NCBI GenBank assembly: GCA_024644945.1
Contig: JAHEGU010000029.1
Location: forward strand, 1-39,436
DNA length: 39,436 bases
Direction: 5' to 3'
From: Gammaproteobacteria bacterium
GTDB lineage: Bacteria > Pseudomonadota > Gammaproteobacteria > Arenicellales > Poriferihabitantaceae
The notes beneath the pieces were generated by a model. That model saw nothing but the letters and a program-made list of their open reading frames with translations. It was not told the DNA's origin and ran no database searches. Below, in pieces: positions 8,282-17,297 of this stretch. The number at the start of each line of letters is the position of its first letter. Position 1 is the first letter of the stretch. The position numbers and the translations under genes were made by a program.

Positions 8282-10237
8282 CTAAGCGCTCTTACTCATA
8301 GGTGGAAAAGTCGCTACATCCATAATCGATATGTCCGCTTCGATCGCTCCGGTCCGACCATCCTCAAAGGTGACCTCTGTGCGGATATGCTTACTTACGC
8401 TGCCATCATAAAGCGCTTCGACCAGTACACCATATTTTTCGAAGATGGTGGAACGTCTGACTTTGCGTGTGCGTGTCATTTCGCCGTCATCGGGATCGAG
8501 TTCTTTATGCAGGATCAAGAATCGATGAATCTGCGAGCCTGACATCGCACTGTCAGTGGCGAGATCGGCATTGGTCTGCTGAATGCTCTCCTCCATCATC
8601 TTGTATACCTCCGGCCGTGAGGCCAGTTCCTGGTAGCTGGCATAGGGAATATTGTTTCTTTCAGCCCAGTTACCGACTGCGTCGAGGTCAATGTTGATAA
8701 ACGCAGTGACGAAATCGCGCTCGTTGCCGAAGGTCACAACTTCTTTAATATGCGGGAAGAACTTGAGTTTATTCTCCAGATATTTTGGCGCAAACATCGA
8801 ACCGTCATTGAGCCGCCCGACATCTTTGGCTCTGTCGATAATCTTAAGATGACCGTGATCATCAAAATAACCGGCATCGCCGGTCATCACCCAGCCTTCT
8901 TCATTTTTAGTCTCCCGAGTCGCCTGTTCATTTTTGTAATAACTGTTGAATACACCTGGACCTCTGTAGATCACTTCACCGTCATCGGTGATTTTTATTT
9001 CAACGCCGGGTGCAGGAACTCCTACAGTGTCCGCGAACACCTCGCCATCGGGTTGCAAGGTGATAAACACAGCGGCTTCAGTTTGACCGTATAGCTGCTT
9101 AATATTGATGCCGAGAGAGCGATAAAAGTCGAAGATCTCCGGGCCGATTGCTTCCCCAGCAGTATAAGCAAGCTTTATGCGGCTAAATCCCATAGTGTTC
9201 TTCAGCGGCGCATAGATTAATAGGTTGCCAAGCCAATACTTGAGGCGACCCATGCCAGATACCGGTTTTCCATCCAGAATACTAATCCCTACCTCCTTGG
9301 CTACTTTCATGAAGTAATGAAACAGTTTCTGTTTCATAGCGCTGGCGTCTTCCATGCGTATCATGACTTGGGTCAGAAGACCTTCAAAAACCCTGGGCGG
9401 TGCAAAATAATAAGTTGGGCCGATCTCTCTGAGATCTGTGCTTACGGTCTCTTCGCTTTCAGGGCAATTGATGCAAAATCCCGCAACATAAGCTTGTCCA
9501 TGAGAGAAGATATGGTCACCGACCCAGGCTAACGGTAAATAGCTGAGGGTCTCTTCGTGTTCGGTAAGCTTGTCGAACTCGACGCTGTTACGCGATGTGA
9601 CGATTATATTATCGTTGGTGAGCACCACCCCTTTAGGTTTTCCTGTGGTACCGGAGGTATAAAGAAAAATACCGATATCACTACCCTTGCCCGCCTCAAT
9701 ACGTGCGTCAAGCAATGAAGAGTTTTGTGCCAGCGCTTCGCGTCCGAGTTTTTGCACGTCAGTGAAATCGTGTAGTTTGGTTTTGTCGTAATCTCGAAGT
9801 CCGCGCGTATCGTCGTAGATAATCTGGTCGAGCCGACTCAAACGGTCGCTGACTTCTAACACTTTATCGACCTGCTCCTGGTCTTCGGCAAGTACAAACC
9901 GCACTTCAGCGTGGTCCAGGACATATTCCATTTCTTCTGCAACAGAATCCGCGTATACGGGAACCGGAACTCCCCCCAGGCACTGGGCTGCGGTAATTCC
10001 CCAGTAGAGCCGCGGTCGATTACGGCCAATAATGGCTATCCTGTCACCCGGTGCATAGCCGAGCACATCCAGGCCTGCGGCAAACGACAAGACCTCGTCT
10101 TTAACTTCGCTCCAAGTCCAGGTCTGCCAGATACCGAATTCCTTCTCTCGCACCGCCGGTCGATCGGCAAATCGCTGTGCATTGTGGATCAGAAGTTTGG
10201 GGAAAGTGTCCAGAGCGTTCGACGCTGCGCTACTCAT
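8282..10237 (-). CDS. AMP-dependent long-chain-type acyl-CoA synthetase (FadD15/ACSL-like)
   Basis: This 651-residue ANL-superfamily enzyme probably activates a carboxylic acid to its CoA thioester. The phosphate-binding loop is IFLYTSGTTGKPKGVVLTN, with later motifs LAYTAGEAIG, QLYGQTEA and GWVMTGDAGYFDDHGHLKIIDRAKD. It has the long-chain ACSL architecture, with an insert (ISILDGKPVSGMGRLKYWLGNLLIYAPLKN) between the two halves. Homologues next to HAAT transporters are common in proteobacteria that take up aromatic or branched acids. It is the first gene of the operon, with 162 bp of non-coding DNA between it and icmF. The ATG at 10235-10237 lacks an evident Shine-Dalgarno. The substrate is not determined by sequence. 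Confidence 0.9.
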   Translation of the reverse strand: MSSAASNALDTFPKLLIHNAQRFADRPAVREKEFGIWQTWTWSEVKDEVLSFAAGLDVLGYAPGDRIAIIGRNRPRLYWGITAAQCLGGVPVPVYADSVAEEMEYVLDHAEVRFVLAEDQEQVDKVLEVSDRLSRLDQIIYDDTRGLRDYDKTKLHDFTDVQKLGREALAQNSSLLDARIEAGKGSDIGIFLYTSGTTGKPKGVVLTNDNIIVTSRNSVEFDKLTEHEETLSYLPLAWVGDHIFSHGQAYVAGFCINCPESEETVSTDLREIGPTYYFAPPRVFEGLLTQVMIRMEDASAMKQKLFHYFMKVAKEVGISILDGKPVSGMGRLKYWLGNLLIYAPLKNTMGFSRIKLAYTAGEAIGPEIFDFYRSLGINIKQLYGQTEAAVFITLQPDGEVFADTVGVPAPGVEIKITDDGEVIYRGPGVFNSYYKNEQATRETKNEEGWVMTGDAGYFDDHGHLKIIDRAKDVGRLNDGSMFAPKYLENKLKFFPHIKEVVTFGNERDFVTAFINIDLDAVGNWAERNNIPYASYQELASRPEVYKMMEESIQQTNADLATDSAMSGSQIHRFLILHKELDPDDGEMTRTRKVRRSTIFEKYGVLVEALYDGSVSKHIRTEVTFEDGRTGAIEADISIMDVATFPPMSKSA

Positions 10238-10399
10238 ATAATTAAGTCAAACTGGTGTTGGTGTTTATAATGTTTGTTGGCCTGGTGAGACCGAATCCGG
10301 TGCCGGGCCGGGAGGTGTCCCAGACCGCTGCCGATATTGCATACTATCGCAGATTGGTTTGAAAAAACCAATTAAAACACCATCAGACTATGATTCGCA

Positions 10400-13300
10400 C
10401 TACATATTTCGGCGGTACTGTCCTCCTACCTGATAAAGAGTGTCAGAGATTTGACCGAGAGAGCAGTAACGGACGGCGTCCATGATTTCTACAAAAATAT
10501 TACGGTTGTGTAATACCGCCTGGCGAATTCTTTCCAATGCCTGTTCAGAGTGCCGCTGGTGACGTTCCTGAAACTGCTGCAGACGTTGAATTTGACTCTG
10601 TTTTTCTTGTTCGCTTGAGCGCGCGAGATCTATCTCGGTACGCTCGGGGTTGCCCTCTCTTAGGAAGGTGTTGACACCGATAATAGGGAGAGAGCCATCG
10701 TGTTTGCGGTGCTCATATTCGAGTGATTCTTCCTGGATTTTACCGCGTTGATAACCCGTTTCCATCGCGCCAAGTACGCCGCCTCGCTCTGAAATTCTTT
10801 CAAACTCGGTCAATACCGCTTCTTCCACCAATTCGGTGAGCTCTTCGATAATGAAACTGCCCTGATTCGGATTTTCATTTATCGCCAGTCCCCATTCATT
10901 GTTGATGATTAACTGAATTGCCAGTGCCCGCCTGACCGATTCCTCAGTAGGTGTGGTGATGGCTTCATCGTAGGCGTTGGTGTGCAGACTGTTACAGTTG
11001 TCGTAAATCGCGATTAATGCCTGCAAGGTGGTGCGGATGTCGTTGAAATCCATTTCCTGGGCATGCAGAGATCGTCCTGAGGTCTGGATGTGATATTTGA
11101 GCTTTTGCGAACGCTGGTTTGCACCGTATCGATTGCGCATGGCGACTGCCCAAATTCGCCTCGCCACGCGACCCATCACGGTGTATTCGGGATCCATACC
11201 GTTACTGAAAAAGAACGAAAGATTGGGTGCGAACTCGTCGATCTCCATGCCTCTGGCGAGATAACTCTCAACAAAGGTGAAGCCGTTCGACAATGTGAAC
11301 GCCAGCTGTGAAATCGGGTTGGCACCCGCTTCGGCAATATGGTACCCCGAGATCGAAACCGAATAGAAATTTCTGACCCGGTGGTCGACGAAATACTCCT
11401 GAATATCCCCCATTAACTTGAGTGCAAATTCGGTAGAGAAGATACAGGTATTCTGCCCCTGATCTTCTTTCAGAATATCTGCCTGCACTGTGCCGCGAAC
11501 GTTCTCGAGCGCCCATACTCGCAGCCGTTGAAGGTCGTCTTTGTCTGGCTGTCTTTGGTTGTCTTGGATAAATCGATCAACGCTCTGATCAATCGCAGTA
11601 TTCAAAAACATTGCGAGGATCATTGGTGCCGGCCCGTTAATGGTCATCGATACTGAGGTTGCAGGATCACACAGATCGAAGCCATCGTAGAGCACTTTCA
11701 TGTCGTCCAGAGTTGCAATCGAAACGCCGGAATTGCCAACCTTACCGTAGATGTCTGGCCGTTCATCCGGGTCGCAACCGTACAACGTGACCGAATCGAA
11801 TGCGGTTGACAGTCGTTTTGCCGGAGAGTGCTCCGACAGCTGCTTGAATCTGCGGTTTGTGCGAAAGGCGTCGCCCTCTCCTGCAAACATGCGAGTGGGA
11901 TCCTCATTGTCGCGCTTGAATGGAAATACACCCGCGGTAAATGGAAACAAGCCAGGCAGGTTGTCGAGCATCAGCCAGCGCAGCAGCTCGCCATGATCCT
12001 GGTAAAGCGGCACCGATACTCTCGATATCTGGCTGCCGGACAGACTTGTTCTTTTCAACTGGTTGGTGAATTCGCGGTCTCGGACCTTGGTGACCATCTC
12101 GGTGCCGAGATACTCCTGCTTAAGCGTTGGCCATTGATCGAGAAGCGCCTTTGAATTTGAATCCAGCCGGTCGCTACGCTGTTCGATCAGTGAGTCCAGT
12201 TCATGGGCATCCCTGCTGGCCTGTTGCAGCATTCTTGCACTCTCACGCAGTTGCTGGCGCTCCCGTGCAATCAGTGACTGGCTGTGTGCATGTTGTTTGT
12301 ATTCGCGCACGGTGTCAGCAATTTCACTCAAATAGCGAATCCTCTTGCCTGGGATCAGCTCATGTTGATCGCTGGAAAACCGTGTATGTTGACGTGGGAG
12401 TTGGTCTTCAATTGCGCTCAACCCCTTTTGTTTAAGCAGGTTGAGAGTCTCGTGGTAAAGCGCGGTAACCCCATCGTCATTAAACCTTGCCGCGATGGTG
12501 CCGAATACTGGCATCGACTCGGGGTCCTGCGAGAACGCCTTACGATTGCGCTGCACCTGCTTGCAGACATCTCGGTAGGCGTCCTGGGCACCCTTGCGAT
12601 CGAATTTGTTGATGGCCACGACATCGGCAAAGTCCAGCATGTCAATTTTTTCGAGCTGACTCTGGGCGCCAAATTCCGGGGTCATGACATACAGGGAACA
12701 GTCCACCAGCTCACTAATGGCCGTATTGCCCTGGCCGATACCCGGTGTCTCCACAACAATCAGATCAAAGCCCGAAACGCCGCATGCGGCAATAATATCT
12801 GGGATCGTCTCCGGCAGTTCTCCGGAGGCTTCGCGAGTGGCCACGGAACGCATAAAGATATTAGCGTGATTGATTGCGTTCATCCGTATACGATCGCCGA
12901 GCAATGCGCCCCCCGTTTTTCGGCGTGAAGGATCCACCGCAATGATGGCTATCTTCAGTCCTTCCTTTTGTCCCAGTCGGAATCGTAAAATCAATTCATC
13001 AGTGAGCGAGGACTTTCCGGCCCCACCAGTTCCGGTAATGCCAAGGATCGGGATTGCCTGCTGCAGTGCCACCTGTCTTATTTCGCTCAATACTGCGTGA
13101 TCGGCTGTATTGTTCTCCAGCGCGGTAATAAGGTGAGATAAGGCGCGCCAATCACCCTGCTTGAGTGGGCCTGTGGTTGTTGGTGCCGACTGGCCAGGAT
13201 CAAAAAGGCTGAGCTCCATGGTTTCACGAATCATCCCCTCGAGGCCCATCGCCTGGCCGTCTTCCGGCGAGTACACTCTTGTTACACCATATTCCTCCAG

Positions 13301-13645
13301 TGCCTTAATTTCATCAGGAATGATGACGCCGCCGCCGCCCGCGAAGATACGGATATCGGCACCGTTTCGTTCTTTCAACATATCGACCATGTACTTCAGA
13401 TATTCGATATGTCCGCCCTGGTATGAGCTGATTGCAATGCCCTGAACGTCTTCCTGGAGTGCTGCGTTTACGATTTCTTCTACCGAACGGTTGTGCCCCA
13501 GATGGATCACTTCTGCGCCACAGGATTGCAGGATGCGGCGCATGATATTGATCGCCGCATCGTGGCCGTCAAACAGGCTCGCAGCGGTGACAAATCGCAT
13601 GTTTTTATAGCGGGAAGACTGATGTGGCTTGAGTTTATCGAGCAT
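10400..13645 (-). CDS. icmF: Fused isobutyryl-CoA mutase IcmF (B12 domain, G-protein chaperone, mutase)
   Basis: The 1081-residue protein fuses the three parts of IcmF. Residues 17-150 bind adenosylcobalamin: DGHDAAIN gives His28 as the lower axial ligand in the IcmF form of DxHxxG, followed by SSYQGG and AGGGG. Residues about 190-410 are a MeaB-like GTPase, with Walker [10 protein letters not shown] at 205-213 and NKFD at 346-349. Residues about 530-1081 are the acyl-CoA mutase barrel, containing [15 protein letters not shown]. Two substrate-pocket positions that are Tyr and Arg in methylmalonyl-CoA mutase are Phe587 (RMFAGEG) and Gln731 (EDQGQNT) here. That is the pattern for isobutyryl-CoA/n-butyryl-CoA interconversion. 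It is divergent from liuR across a 91-bp gap with a perfect palindrome. Confidence 0.95.
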   Translation of the reverse strand: MLDKLKPHQSSRYKNMRFVTAASLFDGHDAAINIMRRILQSCGAEVIHLGHNRSVEEIVNAALQEDVQGIAISSYQGGHIEYLKYMVDMLKERNGADIRIFAGGGGVIIPDEIKALEEYGVTRVYSPEDGQAMGLEGMIRETMELSLFDPGQSAPTTTGPLKQGDWRALSHLITALENNTADHAVLSEIRQVALQQAIPILGITGTGGAGKSSLTDELILRFRLGQKEGLKIAIIAVDPSRRKTGGALLGDRIRMNAINHANIFMRSVATREASGELPETIPDIIAACGVSGFDLIVVETPGIGQGNTAISELVDCSLYVMTPEFGAQSQLEKIDMLDFADVVAINKFDRKGAQDAYRDVCKQVQRNRKAFSQDPESMPVFGTIAARFNDDGVTALYHETLNLLKQKGLSAIEDQLPRQHTRFSSDQHELIPGKRIRYLSEIADTVREYKQHAHSQSLIARERQQLRESARMLQQASRDAHELDSLIEQRSDRLDSNSKALLDQWPTLKQEYLGTEMVTKVRDREFTNQLKRTSLSGSQISRVSVPLYQDHGELLRWLMLDNLPGLFPFTAGVFPFKRDNEDPTRMFAGEGDAFRTNRRFKQLSEHSPAKRLSTAFDSVTLYGCDPDERPDIYGKVGNSGVSIATLDDMKVLYDGFDLCDPATSVSMTINGPAPMILAMFLNTAIDQSVDRFIQDNQRQPDKDDLQRLRVWALENVRGTVQADILKEDQGQNTCIFSTEFALKLMGDIQEYFVDHRVRNFYSVSISGYHIAEAGANPISQLAFTLSNGFTFVESYLARGMEIDEFAPNLSFFFSNGMDPEYTVMGRVARRIWAVAMRNRYGANQRSQKLKYHIQTSGRSLHAQEMDFNDIRTTLQALIAIYDNCNSLHTNAYDEAITTPTEESVRRALAIQLIINNEWGLAINENPNQGSFIIEELTELVEEAVLTEFERISERGGVLGAMETGYQRGKIQEESLEYEHRKHDGSLPIIGVNTFLREGNPERTEIDLARSSEQEKQSQIQRLQQFQERHQRHSEQALERIRQAVLHNRNIFVEIMDAVRYCSLGQISDTLYQVGGQYRRNM

Positions 13646-13696
13646 CTGATTGGGGTTCGTGGTGAAGAGACTCTGGCAGACTTTAGAATCATCGCA

Positions 13697-13716
13697 TGAC
13701 GTTTACGTAAACGTCA
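13697..13716. promoter_or_regulatory. Perfect 20-bp palindrome, probable LiuR-type operator
   Basis: TGACGTTTACGTAAACGTCA is its own reverse complement over all 20 positions. It lies between divergent icmF and liuR, 51 bp from the icmF start and 20 bp from the liuR start. Its core resembles the TTTACGT/ACGTAAA operators described for LiuR regulators of branched-chain amino acid degradation. The natural reading is autoregulation of liuR plus control of icmF. Confidence 0.75.
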
Positions 13717-13736
13717 ACATGCCTTAAACTTTCAGG

Positions 13737-14126
13737 ATGGCACAAACCTATACTATTTCCGAACTCTCCGAGCAGTTCGATATCACCGCCCGGACTATTC
13801 GCTTCTATGAGGACCAGGGCCTGATCTCACCGCGACGGGAAGGCACCCGACGAGTCTATGAGGAGCGTGACCGGGTGCGAATGAAGCTCATCCTACGGGC
13901 CAAGCGACTGGGATTTACTCTTTCGGAGATTCGTGAAACTTTAGATCTGTATGATTCCGCATCAGGTGGAGAGGAAGCCCAGGGCAAATTCGTGCTGGAA
14001 GTGATTAATCAGCATCGAGCCATTCTTCTGCAGCAGCAGAACGATATACTTGATGTGTTACAGGATATGAAAAATGTTGAACAGCGCATCCTGAACAAAA
14101 TGAAATCCCCCGAACAAAAAGTTTAA
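13737..14126 (+). CDS. liuR: MerR-family transcriptional regulator, LiuR-like
   Basis: The 129-residue protein has a winged helix-turn-helix at residues 1-70 (TYTISELSEQFDITARTIRFYEDQGLISPRR, then RVYEERDRVRMKLILRAKRLGFTLSEIRE). A C-terminal coiled-coil dimerisation helix follows (INQHRAILLQQQNDILDVLQDMKNVEQRIL). It has no metal-binding cysteines. The sequence closely follows LiuR, the repressor of leucine/isovalerate degradation in gammaproteobacteria, and a LiuC-like hydratase and icmF are nearby. The ATG follows TTCAGG without usable ribosome-site spacing. A TTAAAC element ending 7 bp before the ATG could give a nearly leaderless mRNA. It is followed by the alcohol dehydrogenase gene 7 bp downstream. 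Confidence 0.85.
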   Translation: MAQTYTISELSEQFDITARTIRFYEDQGLISPRREGTRRVYEERDRVRMKLILRAKRLGFTLSEIRETLDLYDSASGGEEAQGKFVLEVINQHRAILLQQQNDILDVLQDMKNVEQRILNKMKSPEQKV

Positions 14127-14133
14127 TAACACT

Positions 14134-15438
14134 ATGGCATGCCAATACTTTAGTCCTTGCGAACACGGTGCGGATAGCTTCACCGTCATGATGCCCAAAT
14201 TAACATTTGGGCGCGGTTGCTTAAACGAAATTGGAGATCGAGCCAAGGAAAGAAAACTATCCAGAGTTGCGCTGTATACCGACCCCTATCTTAAAGATGG
14301 ACCGTATGTGCGGAATGTTTTGCAATCGCTTAAATCCGCAGGTATTGAGGCTGATGTTTTTTCCGACATCAGAATAGAACCGGATGACGCCACCGTAGTG
14401 GAGGCCGCGGCATTTCTGTCTCAAGGCCAGTTTGACGGCGTGGTCTCAGTCGGCGGTGGTTCCTCTATTGATATTGCTAAAGCGGCAATGGTCTATACCT
14501 GTTATCCAGCACATGTAACGGATTACTTTGCACCACCAGTGGGCGCGGGACGAGCAGTGCCCGGCCCATTACTCCCTCATATCGCCTGCCCGACTACATC
14601 CGGAACCGGGTCAGAGTGCACCTCCGTTTCGGTGATCAGAATCAATGCACTGAATACCAAATTTGTCTTGGGTTCACCGCATTTATTGCCCGTTGAGGCT
14701 TTGGTGGACCCAGCCTGTACCGATACGCTGCCCTCAAACGCCATCGCTTCGACTGGTTTTGACCTCCTCTGTCACGCCATAGAGTGTTATACCGCTCGTG
14801 CGTATACGCGCTGGGACAAGGTTGATGACCCGAATAGTCGCACTCTTCTTCAGGGGGCAAATCCATGGAGCGATATGTCGGCTCGCAGAGCCCTTGAGAT
14901 TGTCGGAGAGTACCTGGATCGTGGAGTAAACGATTCTTCTGATTCTGAGGCACGGGACAATCTAATGTGGGGGGCTACATTAGCTGGCATGGCTTTCGGA
15001 AATTCTGGTACCCACCTGCCCCATGCAATGTCCTATGGCATTACCCACCTCATGCGCAACATTACGACAGATGGATATCCTGTAGCCTCACCATTTGTGC
15101 CGCATGGTATTAGTGTGGTGGTTAATGCACCGGCCATATTCCAGTATCTGGCGGAGGGGGCGCCGGAACGTCATCTTGAAGCCGCACAATTTCTAGGTGC
15201 AGATGCTGTGGGTGCCACGCCTTTAGAATCAGGAGAGATCGTGTCTAAGCGGATTGTGCAGATGATGAAGCAAACTGGCGTGCCCAACGGATTGAGCGGA
15301 GTTGGATTCGGTACCGACGATGTGAAGGCCCTTGCAGAGTCATCAATACGACAAACCCGAGCAATCAATAATGCGCCGAAAGTCGCTAATCAGTCTGACA
15401 TGGAATCGATCTACTCCAATTCAATCAGCTATTGGTGA
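14134..15438 (+). CDS. Iron-containing alcohol dehydrogenase, hydroxyacid-oxoacid transhydrogenase (HOT/ADHFE1)-like
   Basis: The 434-residue protein belongs to the group III, metal-dependent alcohol dehydrogenases. The nucleotide loop is VGGGSSIDIAKA at about 106-117, with PTTSGTGSE near 153. Putative metal ligands are Asp210 and His214 (GFDLLCHAIE), His297 (THLPHAMSY) and His326 (FVPHGIS). The segment with GANPWSDMSARRALEIV and ARDNLMWGATLAGMAFGN follows the mitochondrial ADHFE1/HOT subfamily. That subfamily couples oxidation of 4-hydroxybutyrate to reduction of 2-oxoglutarate with bound cofactor. It begins 7 bp after liuR stops and is probably co-transcribed with it. Its substrate here may be another short hydroxyacid produced by the acyl-CoA pathway; that is inference. 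Confidence 0.88.
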   Translation: MACQYFSPCEHGADSFTVMMPKLTFGRGCLNEIGDRAKERKLSRVALYTDPYLKDGPYVRNVLQSLKSAGIEADVFSDIRIEPDDATVVEAAAFLSQGQFDGVVSVGGGSSIDIAKAAMVYTCYPAHVTDYFAPPVGAGRAVPGPLLPHIACPTTSGTGSECTSVSVIRINALNTKFVLGSPHLLPVEALVDPACTDTLPSNAIASTGFDLLCHAIECYTARAYTRWDKVDDPNSRTLLQGANPWSDMSARRALEIVGEYLDRGVNDSSDSEARDNLMWGATLAGMAFGNSGTHLPHAMSYGITHLMRNITTDGYPVASPFVPHGISVVVNAPAIFQYLAEGAPERHLEAAQFLGADAVGATPLESGEIVSKRIVQMMKQTGVPNGLSGVGFGTDDVKALAESSIRQTRAINNAPKVANQSDMESIYSNSISYW

Positions 15439-15450
15439 TGTTGATCTGCG

Positions 15451-16401
15451 CTACGCGGCTTTATTGACCTTTCTGGCGAAGCTAGTAATCGAAGCGACCA
15501 CGGTATCCGGGGCTGAGTGGTGCGGTGCATGCCCCATTTGTTTCAGTTCGACGACCTCCAGCTGCTTGGTTTGCTGGGACAGAGATCCGATATGGATATC
15601 GTTAGAAACCACTTCGTCCTGATCTCCAATTATCGCCATAAGCGGATGTTTAATCCTGTCGTAGAATTGTTCTTGATACTTCAGGTAGTTATTGAGCAAG
15701 GACAGGTCATCGGCATTTGCGAGCCAGGAATGTGGGCGCAGTAATAGATCGATACCGGTTCGTCTTCGGTAACCCTTGGGAATGTTATTGTCGAAAAAGA
15801 CGGTTTCGATACCCTGATCTACAAAATATTTACCAATCGGTAATACTGCAGTATAGGCAAACAGCGACCCCAGAAGAGGTATGCGGGTGATCCTATTGTA
15901 CAGTGCGGGGGGCGTATTCCAGGAATGCGTAGCCGGAGTGATCAGCACCGCGCCCGCCACTTCTCTTGGATAGTGCAGCAGGTAACTGAGCACCAGAGCA
16001 GCGGACCAGGAGTGTCCAACCAGAATGGGCTTTTCGATTTTTTCTTTTTGTAACACATCCCGCACCAGGTTGGCCTGGTCGAGTGGATTCAACCAACGTC
16101 CTCGGCTGCGCTTACTATGGCCGAGCCCCGGTCGGTCGATTGTGATGACTTTGAACATCTTTGCAAGCACCGTTGCAATGCTTGATTGGAAGTCGAGTGC
16201 GTTGGCACTGGCACCATGCAGTAAAACCAGAGGTCTGCCTTCTCCTTGAACGGTGTAGTGAATCTTGTTGTCCCCGAACTCCACAAACTGACCCTGTGGA
16301 GGGTATTTTCGATCGAGCAGCCAGCTGCTGTACCGTGTGTAGACCGCAGCACCGACCAGGATTATTAAAACTAATGCGAATAATATTGATCCTATGCCCA
16401 T
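15451..16401 (-). CDS. Membrane-anchored alpha/beta hydrolase
   Basis: An N-terminal hydrophobic helix (GSILFALVLIILVGAAVYT) precedes an alpha/beta-hydrolase domain. The oxyanion region is LVLLHGASANALDF, the nucleophile elbow is VGHSWSAAL with Ser131 counted from the ATG, the acid is probably in IIGDQDEVV, and the His is in QMGHAPHHSAP. A cap region lies between residues about 160 and 250. I chose the ATG at 16399-16401; an in-frame TTG two codons earlier is possible, and neither has a Shine-Dalgarno. Its stop lies 12 bp from the convergent stop of the alcohol dehydrogenase. Substrate is unknown; esterase, epoxide hydrolase and haloalkane dehalogenase-like activities share these motifs. Confidence 0.88.
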   Translation of the reverse strand: MGIGSILFALVLIILVGAAVYTRYSSWLLDRKYPPQGQFVEFGDNKIHYTVQGEGRPLVLLHGASANALDFQSSIATVLAKMFKVITIDRPGLGHSKRSRGRWLNPLDQANLVRDVLQKEKIEKPILVGHSWSAALVLSYLLHYPREVAGAVLITPATHSWNTPPALYNRITRIPLLGSLFAYTAVLPIGKYFVDQGIETVFFDNNIPKGYRRRTGIDLLLRPHSWLANADDLSLLNNYLKYQEQFYDRIKHPLMAIIGDQDEVVSNDIHIGSLSQQTKQLEVVELKQMGHAPHHSAPDTVVASITSFARKVNKAA

Positions 16402-16508
16402 ATTCAATTATTAGATTAATTTAGCCTTGTAACCTATTATATATTAATAATAAATATCGGTCTAACCTTATATCACTGATGAGTTGTGCACATACTTGAG
16501 AAGAAGTA

Positions 16509-16538
16509 AACAATAAATATTGTTTCGTACGATACAAT
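16509..16538 (+). promoter_or_regulatory. AT-rich promoter region with inverted repeat before the SprT-like gene
   Basis: A 7-2-7 inverted repeat (AACAATA at 16509-16515, TATTGTT at 16518-16524) and the 8-bp palindrome TCGTACGA (16525-16532) are followed by a good -10 hexamer, TACAAT, at 16533-16538. That hexamer ends only 6 bp before the ATG, so the transcript would start at or next to the start codon. No Shine-Dalgarno is present. The surrounding 16425-16540 is markedly AT-rich compared with its neighbours. Confidence 0.45.
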
Positions 16539-16544
16539 CATATT

Positions 16545-17297
16545 ATGACACAGAATCCGACCACAGAGTTTTATGAGCTGTTAAATCAGGCCTACCAGCA
16601 TTTCAATAACAGGTTATTCGAGGATCAGCTACCGTGGTGCATGTTGACCCTGCAACGCAGTCGCAACACTATGGGATACTTTTCACCAGAAAGGTGGGTT
16701 GATGGCAAAGGTTACAAGGCCCACGAAATCGCCCTGAATCCAGCCTACTTCGCCCGTCACCGGGTGATAGATGTGTTGCAGACATTAGTGCACGAGCAGA
16801 GTCACCTGTGGCAGCATCTTCACGGCCGTCATCGCAGTCGATCCGGTTATCACAATAGAGAGTGGGCAGATAAGATGGAATCTATCGGGCTGGTCCCAAG
16901 CAGCACGGGTGAGGTTGGAGGGAGCCGAACAGGTCAGTCCATGTCGGACTATCCTAAGCCTGGGGGAAGGTTTCTCGAAGCTTGCATGGCGCTGTGTCAG
17001 GGCGAGTATCAACTTAAATGGATTGATACCGAGCCTGCCCGCCAACCTTCCAGTCAGCCCCGATTAAAGAATGAAGACAATGAGGCGCTAGTCGAACTGT
17101 TGGAGCAAGCGCCTGCCCTGCTGCAGCCCGTGACTACTTCTGATGCAAATGGAGAAATCAACTGGGAACCTGCCGAAAAAACGAAGGCTTTAAGTAAGAG
17201 TAAATATACCTGTGTCAAATGTCACGTTAACGTCTGGGGGAAGCCGGCGCTCAATATTCTGTGTGGTAACTGTATGCTGCCACTCGAAATTTCTTAA
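16545..17297 (+). CDS. SprT-like zinc metallopeptidase with C-terminal zinc ribbon
   Basis: The 250-residue protein has the SprT-like fold: QAYQHFNNRLFEDQLPWCMLTLQ at the start, and the zinc-protease signature LVHEQSHLWQ with His83, Glu84 and His87. A likely third ligand is His103 in GYHNREWADKM. The C-terminus holds a four-cysteine ribbon (C223, C226, C240, C243). SprT/Spartan-type domains cut DNA-protein crosslinks in some members. This longer bacterial form, with the GEVGGSRTGQSMSDYP segment, is often seen on integrative elements and plasmids. Upstream DNA is AT-rich, and a -10-like TACAAT just before the ATG suggests a leaderless message. Its stop overlaps the convergent thioesterase stop in the shared TTAA. 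Confidence 0.85.
   Translation: MTQNPTTEFYELLNQAYQHFNNRLFEDQLPWCMLTLQRSRNTMGYFSPERWVDGKGYKAHEIALNPAYFARHRVIDVLQTLVHEQSHLWQHLHGRHRSRSGYHNREWADKMESIGLVPSSTGEVGGSRTGQSMSDYPKPGGRFLEACMALCQGEYQLKWIDTEPARQPSSQPRLKNEDNEALVELLEQAPALLQPVTTSDANGEINWEPAEKTKALSKSKYTCVKCHVNVWGKPALNILCGNCMLPLEIS

Noticed and set aside
10353..10372. Hairpin ATTGGTTT-GAAA-AAACCAAT downstream of icmF, as a rho-independent terminator
   Set aside because: The 8-bp stem is AT-rich and no U-tract follows it on the transcribed minus strand, so a terminator call is not supported.
12284..12928. 214-codon open frame on the plus strand
   Set aside because: It lies entirely antisense to icmF, whose motifs are fully conserved there, and has no family resemblance or ribosome site.
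13646..13736. Cobalamin riboswitch ahead of the B12-dependent icmF
   Set aside because: The divergent gap is only 91 bp and contains the operator palindrome. There is no room for and no sign of the B12-box structure.
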